A DNA stretch of 64,000 nt from the NCBI GenBank assembly GCA_012932295.1, contig JAAONU010000022.1:62001-126000 (forward strand). The letters run 5' to 3'. This DNA is from Cyclina sinensis (lineage: Eukaryota; Mollusca; Bivalvia; Venerida; Veneridae). Shown in pieces: positions 23,578 through 35,395 of this stretch. The notes below the pieces were generated by a model. It had not been told where the DNA came from, made no database searches, and saw only the letters and a program-made list of their open reading frames with translations. Made by a program: the position numbers and the translations under genes. Position 1 is the stretch's first letter. Each line of letters opens with the position of its first letter.

Positions 23578-24089
23578 AAACAGTACAAACGACATTGGTG
23601 AAAAAACATCCATATTTCATATTCTAATGGCTTTTTTACATCTGAAAAATGTATTAACTCTAAAATGGTTTTTTTTCGTGAAGACAGCCCGTTTTTGGTT
23701 CACTCGGTCTCCTACATTTCTGACTTCTTCCAAAAATGAGACATCCTCCTGATATTGAGATTTCATCTTGTAACTATCGTAAATGTTTAATGAATATCAT
23801 CTTAAAGTAGTCTTTGAACTGTTCATGTTAGGTTAATTTCCTATAAAGACTTAAGACAGCATTTATCACAGTGATATGAGAATGAGCGCTGTACAAAGGG
23901 AATTTTCAACCTTGAACAACAACGTCCCGCGCCCCGCCTTGACATCTTCTAAAAAGTGCACTTTTATACTTACAATCACAATATTTGCTTAATTCTAAAA
24001 TGGTATTCTGTTACTCTAGTTTTAGCTCATTTTAAAATATGGTGGCGGGGAGGGGAGCGAATCAAAGTAATAGATCGTCAAATATGCCA

Positions 24090-24140
24090 ATTTAAAAAAA
24101 AACAACAACAACAAAAAAAAAAAAAAAAAAAAAAAAAACA
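24090..24140. repeat. A-rich low-complexity tract
   Basis: A/C-rich run (AACAACAACA and then about 24 A). Possibly the poly(A) tail of an old retroposon, but no body was identified upstream. Confidence 0.7.
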
Positions 24141-24439
24141 ACAAACTTTAAGTACGTTATAGGTGCGGAAAAAACGATATGTCCCTAGATCTTACGGTTT
24201 TTACAACCTACTTATTTATATAACCTACTAAAAGCCGATTTCAAGAATTGGAATGTATCATATAACGAGAGCTAATTTCATTCCTGTTTTCCATGACGAA
24301 CATCTAACTAAAACAGATTCCTTTTGAAACAAGACTAAGATGATAAATGAGATGTCGAGAGGAAACGTCATCTAAATTACGATTAAGTGAGTTGATAGAC
24401 ACTGTGAGATTATAACTAATTTTAAACAATTTTGTTTGG

Positions 24440-24720
24440 ATTGACTTGTCCAGTCTTTTTTATGAATAAGTTGCACGATTTATCTCTGGTGATTGTTAGG
24501 TCACAAACTGAGATGAACTATACTAAGAAAAGATATTGTTTCATTTCCAATATAATGGTAACCATATTTCAAAACCTGTGTGTCTAAATGTAGGAATAAG
24601 TGGAAAGTTACAGCAATTATATCATTTTGAGGGTTTGAAACATTACTGTAACACTATTATTCATTCCTCTAAAGTCAACTTTTAATAACTCATTTTAGTT
24701 TAAACTTATTTATTCAACAT
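24440..24720. repeat. dispersed repeat, matches 51770-52030
   Basis: Shares 'attgtttcatttcca.tat', 'atatttcaaaacctgt', 'aaagttacag.aatta', 'gaaacat.actgtaa..ctattattcat.cctc' and 'cattttagtt.aaactt' with 51770-52030, same orientation. In both places it runs into SINE family 3 sequence, so the two may be one longer element. Confidence 0.65.
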
Positions 24721-24912
24721 CAACTAGGAAGCAAGATCTTGCAACTTTCATTAATCCCTTGCGATGTCTGCTACCTAGTTTCAAACCAGTACTTGCGCCA
24801 AAAGAGAGGAATGTGGAATGTCACTGTAGACTCTCACTCCTTGGTTCGATTTGAACCAGCGTCCTCCGGATCGGTTGTCTAGCGCTCTTACCCCTGGGCC
24901 CCTGCTTCAAAT
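24720..24912 (-). repeat. tRNA-derived SINE, family 3 (best copy)
   Basis: On the minus strand a tRNA-like head includes GGGCCCAGGGGTAAGAGCGC (A-box-like) and GGTTCAAATCGAACC (B-box-like). It is followed by a body with 'agagtctacagtgacattcc' and 'ggcgcaagtactgg'. Diverged copies are at 10130, 52030 and, inverted, 55195. Confidence 0.65.
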
Positions 24913-24969
24913 TGTCACGGTTTAGTGCACACCTACGTATTATAGTATAAATACAACCTGTGAAAACTG

Positions 24970-25100
24970 CGTCAGGGGATCGATTCTTTGGCCCAGTGGT
25001 TAGAGTGTTGGCGTGTTAAGCGAAAGATCGGAGTTCGAATCTGGGTTGTGTTTTCTAAGATGCATTGCATCTTTCTGTTACGGACTTTCATGGTCGTAAG
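24970..25100 (+). repeat. tRNA-Asn-like SINE, family 2
   Basis: The head reads TTGGCCCAGTGGTTAGAG (A box), an anticodon-loop-like region GGCGTGTTAAGCGAAAG with GTT as in tRNA-Asn, then GGAGTTCGAATC (B box). It runs into a short tail 'tctaagatgcattgcatctttctgttacggactttcat'. The same head and tail occur inverted at 34983-35110. The acceptor arm does not close, so it is not a working tRNA gene. Confidence 0.75.
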
Positions 25101-25399
25101 AAAATATTTTACATTCAATGCATGCTAGAAATATCAGTTTCGCCAGGTTCTTGATAATGTTACCAAATTTTTGTTTGTCTGATTTACAATGTTATTTTTT
25201 CCAGACCATGCTTCCATCCAAAGCATTATAACTTCACATGTGTATGCACCTTGATGCATCCTATCCATCAGACCAACTTAAGGGTCAAAAGTCAAGGCAA
25301 ATATCAAACTTGGTCATAAAATGTAAGTCCTTCTATCCGCAAAGTCACCATGACCCAAATAAGCAAATATTAACCTTGGCCACAATATGGAACTGCTTT

Positions 25400-25650
25400 C
25401 ATCCATACCCCTGGAGGGAGGGTATATTGTTTAACTACCCCTGGAAGAAGGGCATATTGTATTTGGTCTATCTGTGTGTTTGTTTGTTTGACTCGAAACT
25501 TTAACTTTGACTATAACATTGAAGTCATTCCACCTTCACAGCTGCATGCACCTTGATGAGCTCTACTCGCCAGACTCACAGAGGTCACGGGGTAAAGATC
25601 AACGCCTCCCAAAGTGCATGGCGTTCATTCGAACGTAGCGCTTGTTTTTC
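25400..25650. repeat. bivalve-type interspersed repeat
   Basis: 'cctggagggagggtatattg' and a ~20-bp repeat of it, 'tgtgtgtttgtttgttt', then 'gttcattcgaacgtagcgcttg'. The same beginning and end occur at 53110-53235 with the middle deleted. Confidence 0.6.
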
Positions 25651-25969
25651 TAGTAAATTAAGATATAATGCAAATAGTACAGCTGAGTCAGCAGTTTCTA
25701 GTCTCTTATATTAATTTGGGAAATTTCATATTAGAAAAGCAATTCATGAAAGGATTTTTTACATAAAAGACCATCTTTACTAAAATACAAATGTATATGG
25801 GGTATAAAGAGGGTTCTTTGTTATCTTTAGTCATTATTTCCTTTAGAGGACTCATCACTTAGATTATTAAGTTATAAGTTATAAACATTGTTCACTGGTC
25901 AGCGAATACAAAATTTGCATTGGTATTACTCTAGACATAATAGAAATTTAAAACTTTAAATTCATAAAC

Positions 25970-26125
25970 AGGACTTAATGAAAAACAATCACATGAAAAG
26001 GTAGTCATCTGAGAGAATTGTATATAGAAAAAAGAGTGAATATTTGTGTGTTGTATTCAAATTGAAACACTACTTAGATTTAACAGCAAAATTATAGGGT
26101 GTCTCATCGGCAAATAGCTTATTCG
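25970..26125. repeat. paralogous block A, copy 2
   Basis: Colinear with 9765-9955. Confidence 0.55.
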
Positions 26126-26329
26126 TTGCTAAGTTTTTAGGTTCAATTCCGTTGGTTTGATGGTTTTAACTCATAATTGCGTGTTGAAGGCACAAGAACC
26201 ACTGGCTCTAAAAGCACATGGAGTTCCGACTGGTACACACGGTTAACAGAATTGACAACGAAACTTATCTAAGTTCATGTTTGATGTTAATTCTGCTACT
26301 CCCTGTCGTATCAGAATCACATGCACACC

Positions 26330-26985
26330 TATGCCTTCCTCCCATGAACGATTTCCTTGGTTCGTATGTTTATTTTTTTTAAATCTGCGAGTATTTGGTC
26401 ACGTCACTGCGTTTGTTTACTCATATAATTCTGGTAGCAGCAAAATAAACATAAAACATTGAGTTTGGTAAGTTTCGTTCAATGAACTGTGTCGAAATGA
26501 ATTAAAGCGTTTAAGGCACTACATTTTGACCGATCACTATCCATGTATACATTTCTTTCTTTCATTCTTTCTTTTGGCAGAATTCTGTGTTTTATTAGGT
26601 ACTGTTCAATTTTGTCCAAAAAAAAAAAAAAAAAAAGAATCAAAATGTCCATATTCATAATATTCTCGTATTCGTGTTCCTAGTTCAAACTTCCGACAGT
26701 CTGAAATGAAAACTTGATCAAAATGAAAAAGGAATTCTTTGCCGCATTTGGACATTGCAGCCGAGGCTACTTTTGCGAAAAGTGGCGTAGTTCAGTGTTG
26801 AAGGTATAGGCTTTAGGTTTAGACAAACGCCGCAGACTTCAATGCTTTTGCAAAGCTTTGAATATTTTACATTGAGGCTTTTTGTTTACTAATTTACTTT
26901 ATTTGGTGAATATTAAAGAATGTTTCTATTTAACGATGCTCTTAAACTAAACCAATTAAAAAGACTGTAACCGTACTTTAACCAG
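26330..26985. repeat. paralogous block B + D, copy 2
   Basis: Colinear with 12335-13040. The D part (26739-26839) has GGACATTGCAGC-CGAG-GCTAC, whose stem is partly broken, and ACGCCGCAGACTTC at the end. A run of 17 A (about 26619-26635) interrupts it. Confidence 0.65.
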
Positions 26986-27059
26986 ATTTTTATGCCCCCG
27001 AAGCGTGACATATAGCAGTCACTGTCCGTCTGTTTTTCCGTCCGCCCTATCTTCTGTGC

Positions 27060-27720
27060 TAAATTCTCCTCATTTTTACTTGATTTTCTCCAAGCTTTCA
27101 TACTTTGATCATTATCAAGTGCCGCACTTCATATACTCCGCGTTTTACGATTCGAGTATTTTGGCGAGTTATTGCCTTTTTGTTATTATTATTATTATCT
27201 TTTTACTTAATATTGCTTCTGTTTAGAATTCTTCCTACCACTTTCATATGATGTTTACCAAACTTTTATAGAATGATCAAGTGCATCAAGTGACACAGTG
27301 CATTATATTAGGCTTTTCTGATTCTATCATTTCTAGCAAAGTAATTGCCCTTTGTTTATTTTTACTTAATATTGTTTCTGTGCACAACTCTTCCTCCTAC
27401 AATTCTCATATGATGTTTACCGAAGTGTCACAGTTCTTATTGTTAGGTTTTGCCATTCGATTATTTTTATATAGTCATTGTCCTTTGCTAAATTTTACTT
27501 GATATTGCTTCTGTACACACCTCCTACAATTCTCATATGACATTCAACAAACGTTCGTTGAATGATCATTATTAAGTGCCAGAGTGCATTATTATCAGGC
27601 TTTTGCGATTGGAAAAAGTTTTTGGCAAAGTTATTGCCATTTGTAAAATTAAACATAATATTGCTTCTGTGCGCAACTCCTACAAATTTATGATTGAACC
27701 ATATTGTCACCTATACACAA
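27060..27720. repeat. degenerate tandem repeat, ~130-160 bp, four units
   Basis: Each unit carries 'tttacttaatattgcttctgt' (27203, 27359, 27490, 27650), 'ctcatatgatgtttacc' and 'gaatgatcattatcaagtgcc'. Several chance open frames result. Confidence 0.7.
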
Positions 27721-28119
27721 AACTGCATAAGTTAAAAAGCAAGAAATGTTTGTTTTTTTCGAAACACCTTTCTTAATTACAAGGGGTTTTAATTGATCTT
27801 TATTATGACAATGCAGCTTTACAGGTTATAACGCGGAACTGCCGTCTTGGTGGCTCTACTAGTGAAGTTCAAGGTGAGGTAGGCATAAAAGGTGGCAAAT
27901 GGGGAGGGGAAAACATCGTCAAATATCACGAGTTTTCACTACTTTTGATCTTGGCCGGTAGGAATTATCCGGACAGGTTAATAATACTGGCATTTGTTGA
28001 TCAGTGATTATGCAATCAAATACAATTCATTTAATTGCAAGGCTCCCTTTCTTTGAAAGCGAGTGCTGGTTTCAAAGACGGTGGCTAGACGATTTACCTA
28101 TTTCAAAGCACCATTCATC

Positions 28120-28262
28120 TATTAGGGTTTATTTATCGTCGGTTCATAATTCACATATGACATAATCCTGTATATTACCGATACATGGGACTCGTCCAAG
28201 AGACAATTAGTGGTGTCAGTAGAGGAAAGTGTAATAGAGATTACATTACTGGGCAACTGCTC
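28120..28262 (-). repeat. SINE family 1, internally deleted relic
   Basis: Keeps 'tttatttatcgtcgg', 'catatgac', 'gatacatgggact' and 'gacaattagtggtgtcagt.gagga' of family 1 but has lost the tRNA-like head. Confidence 0.5.
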
Positions 28263-28751
28263 CGCCCGTCAAGACATTTGCCCTCTTCCTCCTTAAATAG
28301 ACACCTTTTCTCTTGAAATTTAAACATGCTTCTTATAAAATAACGAATAATTTCATTGGCTGGTATTTTGAAATAGAAGTTTATCCAAAAAAAAAACAAC
28401 ATAAAAGAACGCCATTTAATACTCATGAGTATGAAATTTTCTCAAACAATATTCCGACGGTCGTTAAATAATATAAAACTGAATGGATCGAACGTGGATT
28501 TCCGACTATTTATAGCCTGAAACGGAATGAAATGTTTTACAGTGGCTCTTTTTCAGAAATAGGGAAACTCTAACTTATTTGTAATATCATCCTTATGATA
28601 AATGCTTCCTGCTGATTTCTAATAATGGCATCCATGTTACGAACCACACAAGCTAAATGATTGTTTCTACTCTTAATTTTAGAAATATGTATTATCAATC
28701 GCACATACAGTTCACAACAACTATGCCTAAACATTTAGATATATTAGTATA

Positions 28752-30310
28752 CTACTCAAAATTTGATAGGGATCACTTATAAGAATGTGTATATTTACTA
28801 CATAAGGTTGAAAGGTTACAATTTTGTTGTGTTTCTGGAAATATGTTCACATGACAACAGTTTGGTACCAAAAAATGAGTAAGTCTGTAAACCGTTGAAG
28901 AGGCTAAGCCGTGGGAGGGGCACGAATTTGGGATAACACAGACAGGAGATGAAATGGAACTTTTTGGAAAAATCAAGTGTATGGCCTGAATTTTGCTTAA
29001 ATATTACGTGTGGTGTCCGTTTGCTTGGATAACTGCTCTGCATCGCCTTCTCATGCTGCTAATGAGTCTCCGGATGCTTTGTTGTGGGAGTCGAGCCCAC
29101 TCGTCCAGAAGGGCCTGCTGTAGCCCAGGGACCGTTGTTGGCTGGACCGGGCGAGCAGCTATTGCAGTCTGCAGCATGTCCCAGGTGTGCTCTATTTGGA
29201 GACTTTGCTGGCCAGTCCATTTTCTCTATGGCTGCTGCCTCCAGGTACTCGTCGGTGACCCTTGCCCTGTGCGGCCGGGCGTTATCGACCATTAAAATGA
29301 CTTCAGGGCCTAAAGCACCAGCCTACGGACAAACATACATATCTAAGATCTCATTGACGTATCGTACAGCTGACAACGTGCCGTTTTGAACAATGTGCAG
29401 GTTCGTTCTTCCCTGCATGCTAATGCCCGCCCATACCATGACCGAGCCCCCGCCATGAAAGTCATGGGTAGCAACATATACGGGTGCCAAACGCTCATTG
29501 GCGGATCTCCATAACTGCACTCACCTATCAGTGAAGTCTGCACAAAATCTAAACTCGTCAGTGAACAGCACTGGTGTCCAGTTATGCAGAGTCCACCTGG
29601 CATAATCGCTGGCCCATTGAAGACGTGCCTGGATGTGGTTTCGCGTCAATAGAATTCGGATTGCTGGCCTTCTAGCCCTCGTGCCGGCTGTATGAAGACA
29701 GTTCCTGATGGTTTGAGTGGAAAGTCTTACACCAGCGGCATTTTGGAAGTCATAATGGAGGGCAGTAGCGGTAACAAAGCGCTGACGTCGCGCTTGAATG
29801 ACAATAAACCGGTCCTCACGCTGAGTTGTGGACCTCTGACGCCCTCCGTCATGCCTATGCGTGACATGCCCGTAAGTTTGAAACTGTCGCCACATCCTGG
29901 CAACGGTGCTCTGGGACACCCCAAGGGCACCTGCCACGTGCCGTTGGGAACGGCCATCATCAAGCATCCCTACCCACTATTGATCTCCTCATCGTCAATA
30001 CGCCGTTTTTGCCGTAGATTTGCCATGACCAGTGCTACGTTCGATATAAACGTTACAATGCACAAGCGAAGTCTGAATAAAACGGATATGTACATGAAGG
30101 TACATGCCCGCGGTGCACCACTTTTCCAGGGGTATCGCTTTTCCCGTGCATTTCGAGCCATGTACAGGTAAACAATCAAAATCTGCTGGACAGGTCGGCT
30201 TTGCCATATTATGAATAAACTACATGTATGAGAGAAAATCAGTTATCTTGAGGTTATCATTAAAAACATATTTAAGAAATAAAAAGTGATTCTTATCAAA
30301 TTTTGAGTAG
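28752..30310 (-). mobile_element. Tc1/mariner-type element, 1559 bp, full length but inactive
   Basis: Inverted ends CTACTCAAAATTTGATA (28752-28768, and reverse complement at 30294-30310) are extended to about 27 bp with two mismatches. They are flanked by TA on both sides (28750-28751, 30311-30312), as expected for Tc1/mariner. One transposase pseudogene fills the interior. Confidence 0.9.
29004..30026 (-). pseudogene. Tc1-like transposase pseudogene
   Basis: Starts at ATG 30026 (MANLRQKRRIDDEE) and would end at TAA 29004-29006, about 340 codons, the usual Tc1 length. It has a helix-turn-helix region (SQRHVAGALGVSQSTVARMW), the first catalytic Asp in LFTDEFRF, GGGSVMVWAGIS, and the second Asp in VDNARPHRA. 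The catalytic Glu (IEHTWDML) is still encoded but in a shifted frame. Lesions: a one-base frameshift near 29975; TGA at 29521-29523 (likely from CGA); TAG at 29323-29325; and a small frame-shifting deletion near 29195 that removes most of the DLNP part of SPDLNPIEH. It cannot make transposase. Confidence 0.9.
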
Positions 30311-30414
30311 TATATGATTTGATACATATGAGACATAAGTTTCGTACTAATTTTAGACAGAGGCAGAGGCATTGAATAACAACAAGAAGTATTTTTTTAC
30401 AGTCTTTCCCCAAT

Positions 30415-30690
30415 TTTGCACAAAAAGGCCTACTGCTCGTATGTGGACATTGTGGCCGAAGCCACAGAAGCCCATGGAATTGAAAGGTTTGTTGTGCTTT
30501 GCTTTCAACAGGATTTTTGCCCACATATGCTCCGGACCTCATGATTTTAACAAATGCACTACTTTATATATAAGAATAGATAACGTTACACAATCAGTGG
30601 GTTATATAGTTTGAATAATGATAAACTATTTCATTTTCAAATTCATAGTTGTTTCTATTTGTCTAGTTGAGCAATATTCAAAAGATTTGT
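30415..30690. repeat. hairpin repeat D, copy 3, with downstream block
   Basis: Hairpin TGTGGC-CGAA-GCCACA (30451-30466) lies inside an outer pair CGTATGTGG (30438-30446)/CCACATATG (30521-30529). A third pair, TTGAAAG (30480-30486)/CTTTCAA (30502-30508), completes a three-stem shape. Followed by CTCCGGACCTC and sequence like 19417-19560. Confidence 0.55.
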
Positions 30691-30850
30691 TTAATTTTTC
30701 TTCATCTACGTAAACTGTTAGCTTTTATACCAAAAATTTTCCTGTACGAATTAAATTATATGATTATTATTTTTTTTCTGGCAGACTATATTTAAACATG
30801 ATTGAAATTGACCCGGGGAATTCCAATATTTTGATAAATAATAGAGCGTT
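30690..30850. repeat. paralogous block E, copy 2
   Basis: Matches 14345-14520 ('ttcctgtacg', 'ggggaattccaatatttt.ataaata'). Confidence 0.45.
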
Positions 30851-33340
30851 TTACTGATCTTTCGGTTAGACAAACTCTCGTTCTCGATTTAGATGAGATC
30901 AAGCGAGACGATGAGGCCCAGGGAATTGAGGCATGAACAAGAAATCAGCTTAAGAAATCCCAATTTATGACAAAATCCTTTCTGGTACGTATAGATAATG
31001 TTACGTATAGTAAAATTGTACATTTGTATTTTGATATTGTTATGTAAGTACATGACTATTGCGGCAAAATTAGATTTTTTATGGTTGTAAATCATTGACT
31101 CTCGAATGTTATGTGTGGGGTAGTGTAAACAAACATCTGGCGATCGATTGCACAATGTGTTTATTGTTAATTGCATTATTTTATTTGCAATGTTTCACTA
31201 ACTTTAGTGCTGATTTTAAAATGCCATTTAACATGAATGCTTAACTTTTGACCTGTAGATTAATACTAATAGAATATGGGGTTATTATGCCTCAGTTACC
31301 AGATCAAAAACTGGATATTTTCTGTTGATTAGTGGTTGTAAATACCTGTTTCTTTGTATTTTTTTTATGATTTTGTATTAAATTCATATAAAAAATTTGG
31401 GTTTGTTATTCTGAATTTTAACAATTTTAACTCTTTCGTGTGTTCAACTATCATGGGAGTAGACGACAAATGTTATATGTCTCTCTTGAACCACCAAAGA
31501 AAGCGCAATGGACCTTGTAAAACTTTCTACACTGTACCTCGTGAACCAAGTCCTTATAATATGAACAATCGCAGGCATGCATAAAAAGATTTACAGAGAT
31601 TAAAATGGAAAACTTCGACCGTAGGAGGATTTGTCACTTGACAGATGAAGAACAATTTTCCACCCCAAATGTTGAAAGCTTTGTTGGAAGAACGTTTTAC
31701 TTTAAGTATTTCCTGGTCAAATAACAACTACAGCCAAAAACCTTAGAATGACCACAAAGTCAACAGACAATGTCAATACATCATACAGGGCTAAAAAACC
31801 ACGGATATTGAATTTTGTATGTAACTGTTAATCGTAACTACACAACTATTTTTTTAAATGAAGATATTTACTTATCTAATTGACATAGCCGTAATTTAAA
31901 TTATTTTATACTAAAATTGGCTGTAATTAAAAGATACACATTTTTTAAAAGGAAAACTAAACAATATAATGTAGTTATGTTTAATCATGTATTCATGTAG
32001 TTGGAATTAGTTTCAACTGAACCCAAGCTCTTCATGTTTCAAATAAGAATATTTAAAGTTTCTTTTACCCTCTTATAAGTTAATATATTTTTTTCAGGCT
32101 ACATGTATAAGGAACACTGATGTCAATAACAGCATTGTAGAGGAAAGCAGTTCAGAACATCTCATGTCATCAGCACAAAGAGATAGAGAAATTTGAAGAT
32201 ATTGTAAGTTTGATCCTAAAATTACTTTTGTTGACAACAGAAGATTGTGATTGATTTTGATGAAAACTTTAAAGACTTTTGCTGTTAAATTACATTTATT
32301 TCCTGGATTTCACCACTATGAGAGGCAACAACTTGAACTTCAAGCCGGTGTCCCAACCAATGCTTGAACCTGGGGATATATCTATACATCTTTTACGTTT
32401 TTCGTTTTCAAGTATGTAGATAATCTTTACTAGAAAGAATTTTGTTCAGTCACAAACTCAGATCTTGTTAATTTGATAAATTGTATTTTTAAGCTAAAAC
32501 AATTAACTGCAAATGAGGAAAAACAATCCCATCCGCTTCAGTACACTATATACTTGTATTTATTGTCAGCAGATGACTGGAAGACATCTTCTTTCCAGCC
32601 ACAAGATACAACTGCCACGACAGAGAATTAGAAGAATGCCACTCGCGATGAAGCTTTCCAATTTCATGGATTGATGAGAAATATTTATATTTGCATCTGT
32701 TTTTCTCTCACATTATTGCGTAGAAGTTAGCAACAACAATTGTACATAGTCACTGGCTAAATTAAAGAGGAGACAATACAAGACTTTTGAAGATTTGTTT
32801 AAACGTAAACATGTTTTTCGCATGTAAAGTCTGGATAAAGACAATGCCGGGTGCTAAGTTGAAAATTTCATATCAGTTTGGCCAACAAATCGCCGCAATG
32901 TTGTTCACATGTATATATCTTGTTTTCAAGAGTGGATCTACGGACAAACAATGAGTGTTATAAAATTCAGAGTAATATTTCACTGGCGTCACTTTAAAGA
33001 ACTTTACTTCATAGAGAAAACTTTAAAATTCTTTGAAATAATCATGCCAGGTAATAAACGTAAAGAGTGGGACATTATGATTATTAAATATGAAGCTCAA
33101 GTGTCAAGTGTTTTTAAACAAATTTAAGAACATGTTCTGTCAGAACTGAACAGTGTACGGACAAAAACTAGTGGAAATAGGTGTGATGAACAGGTGTTTT
33201 TCATTTGATAAAACATTTCATAATATTGATTTATTTGTTCATTATTGTTTGTTGTATGTTACTCATACCCAAAAAGATATTGAAAACACTTGATTTGTTA
33301 CTCTAAAATGCACCAGAATGTATTAGAATAAGTTGCTAAA
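30851..33340. other. non-coding; no gene recognised
   Basis: Short open frames at 31354-31584 and 31600-31720 on the plus strand have mildly protein-like composition but no known motif, start context or splice partners. No repeats identified. Confidence 0.35.
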
Positions 33341-33344
33341 ATAA

Positions 33345-33435
33345 AAAAAAATTCCGGGGAGGGCACCCGTAGCCCCGCCCCACCCCAAACCGCAGGAGGG
33401 GATACCCCTCCCCCAACCTCCCCATCGCCGTCCGT
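33345..33435. repeat. GC-rich island of likely repeat origin
   Basis: A sharp C/G-rich patch ('ccggggagggcacccgtagccccgcccc...') in AT-rich DNA. No ORF. Probably the end of an interspersed repeat. Confidence 0.4.
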
Positions 33436-33839
33436 AGCGGCTCAAATCATTTTCAACATGCCCTCAGAAATGGCTAGAACCCTGTACTGCATAGCAAGGA
33501 GTTCTCAGTTTTCAACTGATAGAGCTTTCGATAAGATAAGTAAAAGTGGCAGTTTATTCCGTTTATGGCTTGCTTGGATTAATTGGTAAATACTCTTACT
33601 GTCAATACATACATTAAGACAGTTATCAGCCTATATTAGGCACTTTATTCATAGCATTAAAACCATCGTCATTGAAAAACGTTTACTGATATCATGACAG
33701 GGTCAGGTCATAGCTGCTTCTCCTCATGGACATGACTACGCCAGTACTTAGGTATGAAATACAGCTTGAAAAAAGTTCTGTCAGTTGGTGAGAACAGTGA
33801 GAAAATGGCAGAGACTCTCAGAACTGTAAATAAAAATGG

Positions 33840-34610
33840 TCAGCTTATATCTTTAGATAATATTAAGGCTAATCCCAGATAATTATGCTCCTCTCTCGGA
33901 AGAAGTGTGGGTATATTGCTTTGCAAATGTTGGTCGGGCCGTCGGTCAGTCCGTACACCAGACATTGGCCGATCAATAACTGGAGAACATTCTAGCCTAC
34001 AGTTCTTAGATCTGGTGGGGAGTTTGGCTATGATTGGCAAATACCCTTATTAATTTTAAGGTCAGTATGTCAAAGGCACTCTGATCTTGACCACAAAAAT
34101 CTTGTCTGATCAATAACTAAAGAACGTTTTGGACTACAGTCATCAGTTTTGGTGAGGACGTTGTTCATGACCAGATGATTTATAGATCAGTAGATCAAAA
34201 GTCAAGGTCGCTGTGACGTTGACCAATAAAAGCTTGTCCGATCAATAATTAGAGAACGGAAGTTGGTCATGGACGGTAAATGACCCTGATTTTGATTTTA
34301 AGGTCAGTAGGTCAAGGTAAATGTATTCACAATGACCTTAACAGAAAAAAAAACTCTCCGATCTATAACTAGCGAATACTTTAAACCACAGTCACCAGAT
34401 CTGGTGAGAAGGTTTTTCATGACCGGTAGATGACCCTTAATGATTATTATGTCAGTAGGTTAAAGGTCAAGGACACAGTGACCTTCAGCCACAAAAGCTG
34501 GTCTACAGTCTTCAGGTTTGGTAGTGAGGTTTGTCATGACGTATCTGACCCGTATTGATTTTGAGGCCAGTTAGGTCAAAGGTCAAGGTCACGTTTAAAA
34601 GTCTTTGTAA
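33840..34610. repeat. degenerate tandem array with AGGTCA motifs
   Basis: Five or six units of about 130 bp with 'ggtcagtaggtcaaaggtcaaggtca', 'cagtgacctt..ccacaaaa', 'gtctgatcaataact.gagaac' and 'agtc.tcaga/ttggtg'. One unit (about 34571-34592) has AGGTCAAAGGTCAAGGTCA, a DR1-like array of nuclear-receptor half-sites. Repeats of this type are abundant in bivalves. Confidence 0.75.
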
Positions 34611-34982
34611 CAGTACTAACCGATTGCCATTAGTGAGCATACATGGTTCACAAATATCTTTTGTTTAAGTATAACAATGGATTCTCTTTATATGAAGTGT
34701 TTGAAGCTTTGTTTAATTTCTTGGAACCTAAGGCATCTTCACTAAAGTACACAGACAATGAAACAGTTTCCAATTCACATTTCATACAAATTAAAAGAAA
34801 AACCTGGGGCTTCACGTACATTTAGTATAAGGAGGCACTGGCCATGGCATTAGTTTGCCTGCTTATTAGTGTAAATGTTTCTGTGAAAGATATGGCTATT
34901 ATATTTGACATAATTCACAATCATTTTCTAGCATTTTAAAGCATTGGTCAACTTGTTAGCAATTGATCTTGTTAACATGAAG

Positions 34983-35110
34983 ATGAAAGTCCGTAACAGA
35001 AAGATGCAATGCATCTTAGAATACGCAACCCAATGTGGAATTTGCACTCCAATCTTATCGCATCGAAGGCCAATACTCTAACCATTGCGCCAAAGAATCG
35101 ACTCCCTGAC
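34983..35110 (-). repeat. tRNA-Asn-like SINE family 2, inverted copy, split by a SINE
   Basis: Reverse complement of the 24970-25100 copy, tail on the left. At its head end (35103-35110) a family 1 SINE is inserted with an 8-bp target duplication. Confidence 0.75.
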
Positions 35111-35395
35111 GTATCTATCTATTTGAATTTATTTCTCGTCAGTACCGGTTGCCCATATGACCTACGCCCCTTGCAGAGATTAGTTATTTTATGTTGTGGA
35201 AGATACAGAGTGTATACCATTCCAGAGATTCCCTGGTTACTTTGCATGCTCAGGGTACAACACTGATACATGGGACTTGGGTTTAATGTCTCATCCGAAA
35301 GACAAGTAATAATGTTAATGGAGGATCGGGTGATCTATCTCGGGACTCCTGGGTTACCAGTCCAGCACGTTACCACTGGACCACTGATGCGCTCC
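35111..35395 (-). repeat. tRNA-derived SINE, family 1, with target duplication
   Basis: Full-length copy with its tRNA-like head at the right end. Flanked by TCCCTGAC at 35103-35110 and 35396-35403. Inserted at the head of a family 2 SINE, so family 1 moved after that copy. Confidence 0.85.

Noticed and set aside
24985..25050. tRNA-Asn gene
   Set aside because: A- and B-box-like motifs are present but the acceptor and anticodon stems do not close and the sequence runs into a repeated tail; it is a SINE head.
29084..30171. Plus-strand ORFs of 100-159 codons
   Set aside because: Antisense shadows of the Tc1 transposase pseudogene.
30435..30540. Hammerhead or other known self-cleaving ribozyme in repeat D
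   Set aside because: The CTGATGA and GAAA core of hammerheads is absent, and other ribozyme cores known to me do not fit.
31354..31720. Plus-strand open frames with some protein-like text
   Set aside because: No motif, no splice partners, no repeat copy; too weak to call.
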